Source: Arthrobacter burdickii (GTDB taxonomy: Bacteria; Actinomycetota; Actinomycetes; Actinomycetales; Micrococcaceae). Taken from it: 64,000 nt of DNA. This document shows, piece by piece, positions 43,417 to 54,142 of the stretch (positions within the stretch are counted from its first letter, which is position 1; each line of letters begins with the position of its first letter). A program made the translations under genes and the position numbers. Location: contig NZ_JAROCG010000001.1 in NCBI RefSeq assembly GCF_030433645.1, positions 682,001 to 746,000 of the forward strand, in the 5' to 3' direction. The notes beneath the pieces are model-generated. The model made no database searches. It was not told the DNA's origin and was given only the letters and a program-made list of their open reading frames with translations.

Positions 43417-44172
43417 TCAGAGCGTCGTCATACCGCCATCGACGCGGAACTCCGCGCCGGTGGCGAAGGCTCCGTCATCGGATGCAAGGAAGACCATTGC
43501 ACCCTCGACGTCACGGGGACTGCCGGCCCGACCAAGTGGAATACGGCTGACGATAGCGGCTCGCGATGCCGGATCGTCACTGATTGCCGAAACAAGAGTG
43601 GTCTCGGTGTAGCCCGGGACGACCGTGTTCACGCGGATGTTCTCCCGGGCGTACGCCCCGGCCACGGCACGGGCGAGACCATGCATGCCCGCCTTCGACG
43701 AGCTGTAGGCCGTGAAATCGGCGCCCTCGCCATTGAGTGCTGTCGGGCTGCCGGTGAGGATTACAGAGCCTCCGCGGCCGTGGGCGCGCAGGGCACGTAC
43801 ACCGTGCTTGATGGTCAAAAACGTTCCGGTGAGGTTGACGTCCACGGTTTGACGCCACGTTGCGAGGTCCAGGTCAGCAATCGGCGCATCGCGACCGAAG
43901 AGCTGCACGCCGGCGTTGGCCACGACGATGTCGAGCTCCCATCCCGCCTCTGACAAGCGGGCGTAGCCGGCTTCGACGCTTGGCTCGTCAGAGATGTCCA
44001 TCGTGACGGCCAGCGCTCCTGGGCCCCGCGCAGCTCGCTGGGCTCCCTCCGCGTCACGGTCGGCGTAGACCACTCGCGCGCCTTCAGCGATGAACCGGTC
44101 GGCGATCGCCTTCCCGATACCCGTGGCCGCCCCGGTCACCAGTGCGGTCTTGCCCGAAAGGCGTGCGTCCAT
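43417..44172 (-). CDS. SDR-family dehydrogenase, candidate D-apiose 1-dehydrogenase
   Basis: A 251-residue classical short-chain dehydrogenase: cofactor motif TGAATGIG (about 13-20), Asp in VVYADRD (about 38) favouring NAD, NAG in VVANAGVQ, the catalytic Ser in ILTGSP, YSSSK (YxxxK), and the C-terminal FRVDGGMTTL. In known apiose clusters the sugar dehydrogenase is a Gfo/Idh/MocA protein; none is seen here, so this enzyme is the best candidate for sugar oxidation to the lactone. The ATG at 44172 has AAGGAG about ten bases upstream; the open frame to 44223 is not supported. Confidence 0.78.
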   Translation of the reverse strand: MDARLSGKTALVTGAATGIGKAIADRFIAEGARVVYADRDAEGAQRAARGPGALAVTMDISDEPSVEAGYARLSEAGWELDIVVANAGVQLFGRDAPIADLDLATWRQTVDVNLTGTFLTIKHGVRALRAHGRGGSVILTGSPTALNGEGADFTAYSSSKAGMHGLARAVAGAYARENIRVNTVVPGYTETTLVSAISDDPASRAAIVSRIPLGRAGSPRDVEGAMVFLASDDGAFATGAEFRVDGGMTTL

Positions 44173-44218
44173 GCGACGTTTCTCCTTAGAACTGCGAACG
44201 AAGCTGAGAAATAAATTG

Positions 44219-44232
44219 GTCAACCGGTTGAC
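44219..44232. promoter_or_regulatory. GntR operator palindrome, copy 2
   Basis: GTCAACCGGTTGAC, identical to copy 1 and sharing four extra bases to its left (ATTG). It stands 47 bases upstream of the SDR start and 128 bases before the DUF2291 gene, so it could control both divergent operons. Confidence 0.75.
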
Positions 44233-44359
44233 ACGATACAGCCCTTTATGGCAGCGTGTCGAGCGTCACTGAAGGTCGGTTCGCCGCCGCCCTGAGGTCA
44301 GGGTTAATCGGCCTTACAACACCTGTCCACAGTTCAATAACGTATCTGGAGCGACAACG

Positions 44360-45001
44360 ATGTCCCGATCTCCTCGATGGCCCTTACGTCCCTGGATGGC
44401 CTTGGCCGCCCTGGTTGTCATCGTATTCGTCGCTGCTGTCTTCAATGTCAAAGTTGTGAGCACCGCAGACGCCGATGCTGCTGCGACTGAGGGGCAGTTG
44501 GATCCCGCCAGCTATGCTGCGGACCAATTTGGAACCATCACCGACACCATCGAAGCCGAGGCCGTCCCTCTGCCCGACCTTCTGACGCAGCTGGCCGGAG
44601 GTGCCGACGAGTCCGAGTTCGGCAACACCTCGGGTGCGAGTAGCGCGTTCGCATTCCCCGTTACTTTCACCGGCGTAGCCGGAGCGGCTACGCCACCGGT
44701 CATGCCTGTAACCGTTGAAGGCATCCCGCCGGAGACAACAGTGCAGGTGCAGGTTGGGCCGGCACTGAACGGCACGGCCCTGCGCGACGTGACCGGTGAA
44801 ATCTCCTTCAACGAATTCACCAACCAACTCGAGTACCAGGACGTCGCGACGCAACTCAATGACCTCGTGCGCGCCGAGGTGCTCACCGATTTTGACGCCG
44901 TGGCCGCTCAGGGCAAGACGATCACGGTCACTGGAGCATTCCTCCGAGTAAATCCCCAACTGGTGTCCGTCGTGCCGATCTCGATCGAGGTCACCCAGTG
45001 A
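44360..45001 (+). CDS. DUF2291 membrane-anchored protein of a sugar ABC transporter operon
   Basis: A 213-residue protein with one N-terminal membrane helix (about 11-30, MALAALVVIVFVAAVF) and an extracytoplasmic domain with FPVTFTGVAG and a C-terminal ITVTGAFLRVNPQLVSVVPI typical of DUF2291. Such genes go with ribose-type ABC transporters; the function is unknown, perhaps an accessory to substrate binding. It is the first gene of the transporter operon; its TGA overlaps the GTG of the ATPase gene. Confidence 0.85.
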   Translation: MSRSPRWPLRPWMALAALVVIVFVAAVFNVKVVSTADADAAATEGQLDPASYAADQFGTITDTIEAEAVPLPDLLTQLAGGADESEFGNTSGASSAFAFPVTFTGVAGAATPPVMPVTVEGIPPETTVQVQVGPALNGTALRDVTGEISFNEFTNQLEYQDVATQLNDLVRAEVLTDFDAVAAQGKTITVTGAFLRVNPQLVSVVPISIEVTQ

Positions 45002-46568
45002 CGGCTGCCGACGCCACCGGCGCCGGCGTCCCCGGCGATGTCGTGATGCGCGCTGTCGGCATCACCAAGACCTACGGGGCGACCCAAGCGCTCAAAGGCG
45101 TGGACTTCGAGATCCGCCGGGGCTCCGTTACCGTGCTGTTCGGAGAGAACGGGGCGGGTAAGTCCACTCTCATGAAGATCCTCAGCGGTGTCGAGCTCCC
45201 TACCTCCGGAAGCCTTGAGCTCGACGGCGAGCCCCTGCAGTTGCGTAACACCGTCGAGGCGGTCGACAAAGGGATCGCGATCATCCACCAGGAGCTGAGC
45301 CTTGCTCCAAACCTCAGCATCCAGGACAACATCTTCATGGGCCGCGAGATGGCCCGCGGCGGCCTCTTCATTGACCGTCGAACTCAGTCCACCCTCGCTA
45401 CGGAGTTGCTCGAACGACTCCAGGAACCACTCGACCCGCACACTCTCGTCGCGGATCTGCGTCTCGGCCAGCAGCAGGTCGTCGAGATCGCCCGCGCACT
45501 CGCCGGCGATGCCCGCGTCCTGATCATGGACGAGCCGACCTCGGCCCTCAGCGGCAGCGAGGTGGAGGTGCTCTTCGGAGTCATCCGCGACCTGACATCG
45601 CGCGGCGTCGCCATCGTCTACATCTCGCACCACCTCGAGGAGGCGCTGGAACTCGCCGACCATGCCGTCGTTTTCCGGGACGGGGCACTCGTCGCCCGCG
45701 GTGACCGCCACGATATCGACATCAACTGGGTCATCTCGAACATGGTCGGCCGCAACGCCGAGGGCCTGAACCCTGACCTACTCGACACCTTCGGCGAACC
45801 CGTACTTGAAATCGACGGCGTGAGCGTCGCTGACCCGACGAACCCGTCCCGTCTCAGCGTTGACCACCTCGACCTCACGGTGCGGACCGGTGAAATCGTG
45901 TGCCTCTACGGCCTGATGGGTGCCGGTCGCACCGAACTGCTCGAGGCGGTCGCCGGGCGCCTCACTATCCGCACCGGCGACGTCCGCCTGAAGGGCGACT
46001 CCGTGAAAGGCCTCGACGTCCGGCAGCGCATCAGCCGAGGCCTGGCGCTCGTGCCCGAGGACCGCCAGCGAGATGGCCTCGTCCAGACCATGTCGGTCGG
46101 CCAGAACATGTCGCTCGCGTCGCTCCTCGACTTCGTCAAGGGCGGCTTCCTCCGACGCGGGCCCGAGAAGCGCTCCATTGAGGACGGCGTCCGGGACGTG
46201 CAGGTCAAGACCGCGGGGCCGTCGGCGTCGATCACGTCCCTTTCCGGCGGAAACCAGCAAAAGGTCGTCATCGGCAAGGTACTGATGACGCAGCCCGACG
46301 TACTCCTGCTCGACGAGCCCACCCGCGGTATCGATGTGGGCGCCAAAGCCGAAATCTTCGCCCTGATGGCGAGGGAGGCGCGGCGGGGCCTGGGCGTGCT
46401 CTTCGCCACGAGTGAGATCGGCGAGGCCCTCGGAGCGGCCAACCGCATCGTCGTCATGTCGAAGGGGCGCATCGTGCGCGAGTTCGATCCCCGGACCGCT
46501 AACCGCGACGACGTCATGGTTGCCAGCGGCGAAGCACATCAGGACCGAGAAGAAGAGGCAGCACAGCG

Positions 46569-46572
<4 letters not shown>
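44998..46572 (+). CDS. Ribose-type sugar ABC transporter ATP-binding protein (two ABC domains)
   Basis: A 524-residue RbsA-like tandem ATPase. First domain: Walker A GENGAGKST (about 48-56), signature LRLGQQQVVEIARAL, Walker B VLIMDEPTSAL. Second domain is degenerate at Walker A (GLMGAGRTELL), with signature LSGGNQQKVVIGK and DEPTRGIDVGAK, as usual in this class. A GTG start overlaps the previous stop and its own stop overlaps the permease ATG. The cargo is probably D-apiose. Confidence 0.93.
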
Positions 46573-48772
<2,200 letters not shown>

Positions 48773-48783
48773 GCCGGCGGTAC

Positions 48784-48837
48784 GCGGGGCCGCTGCGGAA
48801 GTAGTCGCGGCCCCGCATACCCGTGCATCCTGATTTT
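48784..48837 (+). terminator. Terminator of the sugar transporter operon
   Basis: Perfect 10-bp stem GCGGGGCCGC (48784-48793) and GCGGCCCCGC (48807-48816), with a T5 run at 48833-48837. It stands just after the binding-protein stop. Confidence 0.65.
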
Positions 48838-48913
48838 TCAATATCGCGGCTGACGCATCTCCTACTAAGACCTGACCCTGGGCGTGCGTGATCCCGTGAC
48901 CGTCTGTTCGTCA

Positions 48914-49114
48914 AAGGAAGTCACTCTGACGAACACGGGAGACCGCGCCGGAGCAGAAGCCGTGGTCCAGTAGGCGCTGGCCGCCATCGGCCAGCCCGGC
49001 GGAACGTTCACCAGCGAAGAGGTCATGCCACCCTTCGGTTCGATACCCCTGCGAACGGTCATGAGCTTCGCGGAGGTGTCGGCTACGGACAGCATCGACA
49101 TCTGCGAGGCGTGA
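48914..49114 (+). pseudogene. Remnant of a GH3 glycosidase C-terminus
   Basis: One frame reads VTLTNTGDRAGAEAVVQ, the start of a GH3 fibronectin-III-like domain, then a TAG at 48971. After the stop the same frame continues into FGSIPLRTVMSF near 49040, resembling the end of GH3 enzymes. Most of the domain between is deleted and nothing of the catalytic barrel remains. Confidence 0.55.
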
Positions 49115-49449
49115 GAGGACTATGCGCGTAGTGGAGGGTCGCACCCCAGCGAACCCAGTGTCAGCATCATCAGGAACTGCCGACAGGACATCAGTCATCG
49201 CCGCTAGGAAAAAGTACGACAACCTAGTTGCTGAACACGGAGACACAGAAGTACATAGCTGCTTGTCGGTCGGTCTTTCAATAACGCCACAGGCTGTGGC
49301 GCAATGAACTGCCGGCGCCTCGCGTACGGGAGCCACAAGCTAGGGGGGTAGAACGCTGACCACGGGTCTCTTTCAGCGATTGGTGAGAAGGAACGCCACT
49401 CCAACTAGGGGGGCTTACGCCTCACCTCGAATCGGATATCCTGGGAGAT

Positions 49450-49850
49450 TACGCCGCCGCGCTTAGGGCGTTGATGGCGCTGGTGCGAGAAGCATCGCAC
49501 CGCGCTCAGCGTCGTGAATATGGCGATGATCGAGCTGTACTAAAACACCGGGCGGTCGATTCTGGACAGGCAAGCGGATGAACCCCTGGGGAGTAGGGTT
49601 TTCGAGCGCCTAGCGAGGGACCTAATGGCGGAGTTCCCCCATATGAGGGGCTTCTCCCAAACTCATCTCTACAACAGGCGCTCCTTCGCGGCGGTATGGG
49701 ACGGCTCGAAAACAATTGTCCAGACACCGTCTGGACAATTGAGTTGGAGCCACAACGTCGCCCCCCCAAACAATGTCGACGACCACGAGTTGCGCACCTG
49801 GTACGCAGCTCGTTCCATCCAGCACTGTTGGTCAGTAGCTCATCGGTCGA
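49450..49850 (+). pseudogene. N-terminal half of a YhcG/DUF1016-type nuclease gene, decayed
   Basis: Reading AMIELY, stop (TAA 49541-49543), NTGRSILDRQADEP, then FERLARDLMAEFPHMRGFS and IVQTPSGQLSWSHN and DDHELRTWYAARSIQH. This is the DUF1016 N-terminal domain. A frame change near 49490 separates it from ALMALVREASH, and similarity ends near 49840. The PDDEXK nuclease half is absent here but a matching C-terminal piece lies at 58960-59180 on the other strand. Confidence 0.72.
49713..49741. repeat. 13-bp perfect inverted repeat inside the YhcG remnant
   Basis: CAATTGTCCAGAC, three bases (ACC), GTCTGGACAATTG. It encodes the conserved IVQTPSGQL stretch, so it may be a coincidence of codon choice, but 13 perfect pairs with a 3-base loop make a strong cruciform or hairpin. 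Confidence 0.6.
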
Positions 49851-49920
49851 ACGCTCTTCATGCAGGAGCACAGTTTCCGAGTAGGCAACCGAGGGTGTTT
49901 GTGCTTCCGTGTGGGGCTAC

Positions 49921-50871
49921 TCAGATGGAGCGGATGGCTTTGATTCGTTGAGCCCATACCGTCTTCGCGAGTGGAGACGAGGGCGTCAATCCTTCAAAGC
50001 CATGTGGGGCGCCTGGGTTGAGGAAGAAGTCGACGTGCACGCCGGCGCGTAGAAGGTTCTGTGCGTAGGTGATGTCCTCGTCGCGGAAGATGTCGACCTC
50101 GCCGGTGTCGATGAAGGCCGGGGGGAGGTTGCGGAAGTCGGTAAGGCGGGCAGGCGCGACGCTTGCTGGTACGGTATCGGTGCCTCTCCTGTCGCCGAGG
50201 ATGGCTGTCCAAGCAGTGATGTTGTTGTCGTACGTCCACGTCGCCAAAGGAGCTAACACCGGGTCGGGCTCCACGGTTCGATCATCAAGCATCGGGCAGA
50301 TAAGGATTTGTTTCGCGATCGGTATTCCCCGATCGCGGGCGAGGATGGTCGCACCGGCGGCGATACCGCCGCCGCCGCTGTCCCCACCGATCGCGATTCG
50401 TGAGGCGTCGATTCCCAGTTCCGGTGAGTGTTCGAGCAGCCATGACACTCCAGTCAGCGCGTCTTCTGCGAGGTGTTCTGCCCTATTTTCCGGCGCGTTG
50501 AGGAAGTCCACGGCGAGGATCGGGACACCGCTGTCGTGGACGAGGCCGGCCAGGACGAGCATGTAGTGCTCGACGGTGCAGCAAATCATGCCACCTCCGT
50601 GTATGTACACCAGTGCAGATCCTGGTTGTCCGCCCTCCTTCTGGATCCAGCGAAGGTTCAATGCCCGACCATCAGAGGTTGTTCTTTGATGGTCCGTCCA
50701 ACGGATGTCCGATGGCATTGACGCGGCCCGCCGTGTTTCCTCGAATGCCTGTTCCGTGCTTGTTCGCAAGGCCTGCCAGTCCATCCGCGGCGTGACTGGG
50801 AAGCCATGGGGGTAAGCAGCATGCATTGCGGCTAGTGCTGATTCGAAGTCGGGGTCATAGGCAATGGTCAT
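49921..50871 (-). CDS. Alpha/beta-hydrolase of the hormone-sensitive-lipase family
   Basis: A 316-residue esterase-type protein. HGGG oxyanion motif in VYIHGGGM (about 90-97), nucleophile GDSGGGG (about 163-169), Asp in DTGEVDIFRDED (about 258-269) and His in GAPHGFEG (about 289-296) form the complete HSL triad. It has no signal peptide, and the substrate is unknown. The ATG follows AAGGA. It is flanked by the YhcG remnant and a truncated RelE gene, so it may have arrived with the fructan block. Confidence 0.9.
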   Translation of the reverse strand: MTIAYDPDFESALAAMHAAYPHGFPVTPRMDWQALRTSTEQAFEETRRAASMPSDIRWTDHQRTTSDGRALNLRWIQKEGGQPGSALVYIHGGGMICCTVEHYMLVLAGLVHDSGVPILAVDFLNAPENRAEHLAEDALTGVSWLLEHSPELGIDASRIAIGGDSGGGGIAAGATILARDRGIPIAKQILICPMLDDRTVEPDPVLAPLATWTYDNNITAWTAILGDRRGTDTVPASVAPARLTDFRNLPPAFIDTGEVDIFRDEDITYAQNLLRAGVHVDFFLNPGAPHGFEGLTPSSPLAKTVWAQRIKAIRSI

Positions 50872-51149
50872 ACGGATTTCCTTACGATGTAGCCAGCAAT
50901 GACTTGGATGGTTCGTTCCCTGCTTAATTTACGATCTTCGGCGACCATCCCGGACATGTTGGACGCAGGACCCGCCCGAACAACGAGAGGCTCAGGCGCC
51001 AGCTATTACATAGTCCCAGCGTTCCAGGGTGTGGGTGCAAGGTTTCCGCCCCATAGCCTGGTTCGTTCCAGGCTGTGGGGAGTGATGGTGCTTATGAGCC
51101 GCTCTCGCCCTTCTGATCTATTCGCCGATAACTATCCTCAGGCCCGGGG

Positions 51150-51371
51150 TCAGCGGGGCTCGCAAACGGTGGATCGATGTTTGATGCGATGGACATAGAA
51201 GCCGTGGTCCTCGACGTCGAGTGTGAACAGCACCCGGTGGTCGCCGTGGCCTGCCGTGCGCAAGCCCAAGAGTTTGTTCGTGAGCGGCTTGCTGAGCTGG
51301 CAAGGATCATCGGCCAGAACCCCGGTGACGAATCCGACCATCGTGGCAGCAGCCTCCCCCGCTAATTCTCA
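51150..51371 (-). pseudogene. Truncated RelE/ParE-family toxin
   Basis: The frame from the ATG at 51341 reads MVGFVTGVLADDP, then KPLTNKLLGLRTAGHGDHRV and ending DHGFYVHRIKHRSTVCEPR, the C-terminal three quarters of a RelE fold, including the RVLF and HR..VY-like strands. About 20 N-terminal residues of a normal RelE are missing; ten more weakly matching codons reach back to a TTG at 51371. No antitoxin gene is visible upstream. It is probably a dead toxin gene or a very short variant. Confidence 0.6.
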
Positions 51372-51728
51372 ATCGCCGATAATCATCCTTTTGTCAGGTT
51401 GCCCACCGGAGATCGTAAGTACGAACCCGAGCCGTCTATCCGTTGCTGCCAGCCCTTGTCGAACCAAAGGTGTCCAGCTCGCACGTCAGGGCCTCTAACT
51501 GTCCTGCCATTGCCTCAGCCGACGGACGGCAGCCGTCCGAGTACCCGGGAAGGATGGTTGGGCCGTGCTAAGTATGCGTTGATGGAGGTTCGTCGTCGAA
51601 GGTGATGCGCACTCATCGAATAGGTGGCGTAGGAGCCTTCCACTGGACGACAAGATCGGCCCCACGAGCAGTCACCCTGTCCGTTGATAACGCATGAGTA
51701 ACGGGGGCGGAAGGAGGCCCCCCGCCTT
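51372..51728. other. Intergenic stretch without recognised content
   Basis: Lies between the kinase gene end and the RelE remnant. No antitoxin, terminator or other gene could be identified. Confidence 0.35.
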
Positions 51729-52643
51729 TTATTTCTTCAGCTGAGCGAGTTCTTCGGTGTTTGGCGGTTGCGCTCCTGCTCTTGAGACGGTGATGCTCGC
51801 TGCCAATGATGCAGTGGAACCAATGGCCTGCAGTTCCTGAACCGTGGCCGGGAGCTTCCCGAGGGCGGCGACCGAGTGCAGGACGGATGCCATGTATGAA
51901 TCGCCTGCTCCGATGGTGTCCACGACCGGTGTAGGTCTGGCAGGCACGGAGCATCTGTGGAAGTCAGTCCACAATAATGCTCCGTGTGCGCCCTGCGTGA
52001 TGATGACGAGGCCTGGTCCTCGTTCAACCAGAGTTTCAGCGACTTCTTCAGGGCTTCGGCCGGGGTAGAGCCAGGCCGCGTCCTCATCGCTCATCTTGAC
52101 GATGTCGACGATGTCGACCATCGACTCGAACCGTTCAAGGCATTCGTCTTTGTCGGGCATCAGGCCCGGCCTAATGTTCGGATCGAAACTGAGGAGAGCC
52201 AATGAGCGGCTCTGCCTGAAGAGATCGTGAACCGTCCTCGCCCCGGGATCCAGGAATGCGGCAATCGATCCGGTGTGCAGGAGACCGAAGCGGTGATAAA
52301 GGGTCTGTTCGCGCAGCGACCACTGCAAGTCGAACACGTAGGTAGCGGCCCCTTGATCATCGAGCACGGCGGTGGCTGAAGCGGTGGAGGCCTTGCTGGG
52401 TTCGGGGTCCGTGATGACGTGGACCCCCTCGGCTGCCAGATGGTCGCGTATTTCGGCCCCCGGTGAGTCATCGCCCAGCTCGGTGAGGAGTGATACGTCG
52501 GACCCGAGCCGGGACAGACCGACCGCGACGTTCGCGGGGGAACCACCCGGGTGCCTGCGCTGGGTTATGCCATCGCTGACGACGTCGATGATCGCCTCTC
52601 CCACAACCAGAATGGCGCTGACGTTCGTTCTATTTCTGGCCAT
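51729..52643 (-). CDS. PfkB-family sugar kinase, probable fructokinase
   Basis: A 304-residue ribokinase-family kinase: motif 1 RRHPGGSPANVAVGLSRLG (about 29-47), and motif 2 VVDTIGAGDSYMAS (about 239-252) with the catalytic Asp of GAGD. In this operon it should phosphorylate fructose released by GH32. The ATG at 52643 overlaps the GH32 stop by 14 bases; the frame open to 52724 is not supported. It is the last gene of the operon. Confidence 0.88.
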   Translation of the reverse strand: MARNRTNVSAILVVGEAIIDVVSDGITQRRHPGGSPANVAVGLSRLGSDVSLLTELGDDSPGAEIRDHLAAEGVHVITDPEPSKASTASATAVLDDQGAATYVFDLQWSLREQTLYHRFGLLHTGSIAAFLDPGARTVHDLFRQSRSLALLSFDPNIRPGLMPDKDECLERFESMVDIVDIVKMSDEDAAWLYPGRSPEEVAETLVERGPGLVIITQGAHGALLWTDFHRCSVPARPTPVVDTIGAGDSYMASVLHSVAALGKLPATVQELQAIGSTASLAASITVSRAGAQPPNTEELAQLKK

Positions 52644-54027
52644 GGATGGTTTCTCGGTGCAGTCGGGTGAAGGGTGCGGTCGGAAAGACCTGTTCGGCGA
52701 GTGTGACGAGTCCTTTTCCGGCATAGATTTCCACGATGTGAGCGTCGACGACGATCAACAGGTCGATTTCTTCGGTGTTCTGATCAGGTAGGGGTGCCCA
52801 GTCAACGGAGGGGAAGGCCGGATGGAAGTCGACGGCGCCACTTTGGGTTCGGTCGCAGGTGATACTTCGTTCACCACCGTCGATGGTGATGGTCAAGCGT
52901 TCCACGCCGGAGTCGTCACCGGTGAGTACGAGCGTCGTACGCGCCCCGGGTGTGCAGGGAACTGTGAGGTCGAAGACGTGGAGGGGTGACTGTTCGGGGG
53001 GCAGGATGGGGCTCTGCGCGATACGGAGGCGGTCACCGGCGGTGCGGACAAGTTCGATTTCTCGAACCAGGGACATTGCGGATCGCCAGGGCCCGGTCGG
53101 GGTTTCGTTGGCATAGTCCCAATTACTTGCCCAGCCGATCATCAACCGGCGGTCATCCGGCACATTGTTGAAGGAGACGGCCGCATAGTAGTCCCGGCCG
53201 TAGTCGAGCCAGTCATAGTCCGCCGGGTCGGTCGATTCGGTGATCCGGGTCGGAATGAACGTTGTCCCGTCGAAGTCCCCGACGAAGTACTGAGTTCCGG
53301 ATCCACCCGCGATTGCACCGGGGTTGAGGCTGACGATGAGCACCCAGCGGGTCTCCTGCGTCCCTTTGATGGGGAGCGGGAACAGATCGGGGCACTCCCA
53401 CACCCCGCCGACAGCGTGACAGGGCCCGAAGCGGGACCCGAGCGTCCAATCGATCAGGTTGGGGGATGTGTAGAACACGACCCGGCGATCCACTGCATCC
53501 ACGGCCACCATCACCCAGTGACCGTTGTCGCCGCCGTACCAGAACACCTTGGGGTCGCGGAACTCGGTTGAACCGATATCCAGGACTGGATTGCCCTCAT
53601 ACCGGGTCCAGGTGTTGCCGGCGTCCAGGCTGAATGCGAGAGCTTGGGCCTGGATGCCAGGGGCACCGTCTAGTGGTGGACGGGCACTGGTGTAGATCGC
53701 GACGAGAGCTGTCTGGCCGGGCCCGGCGAACCCGGCGGTGTTTCGGGTGTCGACGACCGCGCTTCCGGAAAAGACCATTTCCTCGGCTGTGGCCGGGATG
53801 GCCACTGCCTGCTCCTGCCAGGACACCAGGTCGGTGGAAGTGGCGTGCCCCCAGGACATATTCCCCCACGTGTCACCGCTTGGGTTGTTCTGGAAGAACA
53901 GGTGATAAACGCCCTCGTGATACAGCAGGCCATTGGGATCGTTCAGCCAGGTCGAGCGTGCCGTGAAGTGTGCGGCTGGCCGCACTGAAGAGGGAGTTGC
54001 CGTCGAGCGGGCGGCGGGCGTGGTCAT
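52630..54027 (-). CDS. GH32 beta-fructosidase (sucrose/fructan hydrolase)
   Basis: A 465-residue GH32 enzyme with a five-bladed propeller and a C-terminal beta-sandwich. All three catalytic acids are visible: nucleophile Asp in WLNDPNG (about 27-33), transition-state stabiliser in EFRDPKVFW (about 155-163), and acid/base Glu in WECPDLFP (about 210-217). There is no signal peptide, so it acts on imported sucrose or short fructans. It is followed by the kinase gene and preceded, after 115 bases, by the binding-protein gene. Confidence 0.93.
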   Translation of the reverse strand: MTTPAARSTATPSSVRPAAHFTARSTWLNDPNGLLYHEGVYHLFFQNNPSGDTWGNMSWGHATSTDLVSWQEQAVAIPATAEEMVFSGSAVVDTRNTAGFAGPGQTALVAIYTSARPPLDGAPGIQAQALAFSLDAGNTWTRYEGNPVLDIGSTEFRDPKVFWYGGDNGHWVMVAVDAVDRRVVFYTSPNLIDWTLGSRFGPCHAVGGVWECPDLFPLPIKGTQETRWVLIVSLNPGAIAGGSGTQYFVGDFDGTTFIPTRITESTDPADYDWLDYGRDYYAAVSFNNVPDDRRLMIGWASNWDYANETPTGPWRSAMSLVREIELVRTAGDRLRIAQSPILPPEQSPLHVFDLTVPCTPGARTTLVLTGDDSGVERLTITIDGGERSITCDRTQSGAVDFHPAFPSVDWAPLPDQNTEEIDLLIVVDAHIVEIYAGKGLVTLAEQVFPTAPFTRLHRETIHGQK

Positions 54028-54042
54028 GACAATCCTGACGTA

Positions 54043-54063
54043 TAGCTGATCGAGTAGCTGATC
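54043..54063. repeat. Direct repeat upstream of the GH32 gene
   Basis: TAGCTGATC occurs at 54043-54051 and 54055-54063, a 12-base period, 16 bases upstream of the GH32 start; TGATC...GATCA also forms a loose inverted repeat. Possible internal regulatory site. Confidence 0.35.
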
Positions 54064-54142
54064 AGTGTGGGAATCGGTGCGGTTGGTAAGCGATTAGTAA
54101 GGGGTTGGCGCGGAGCGGACTGGTCGCCCGCTCCGCGCGTCC

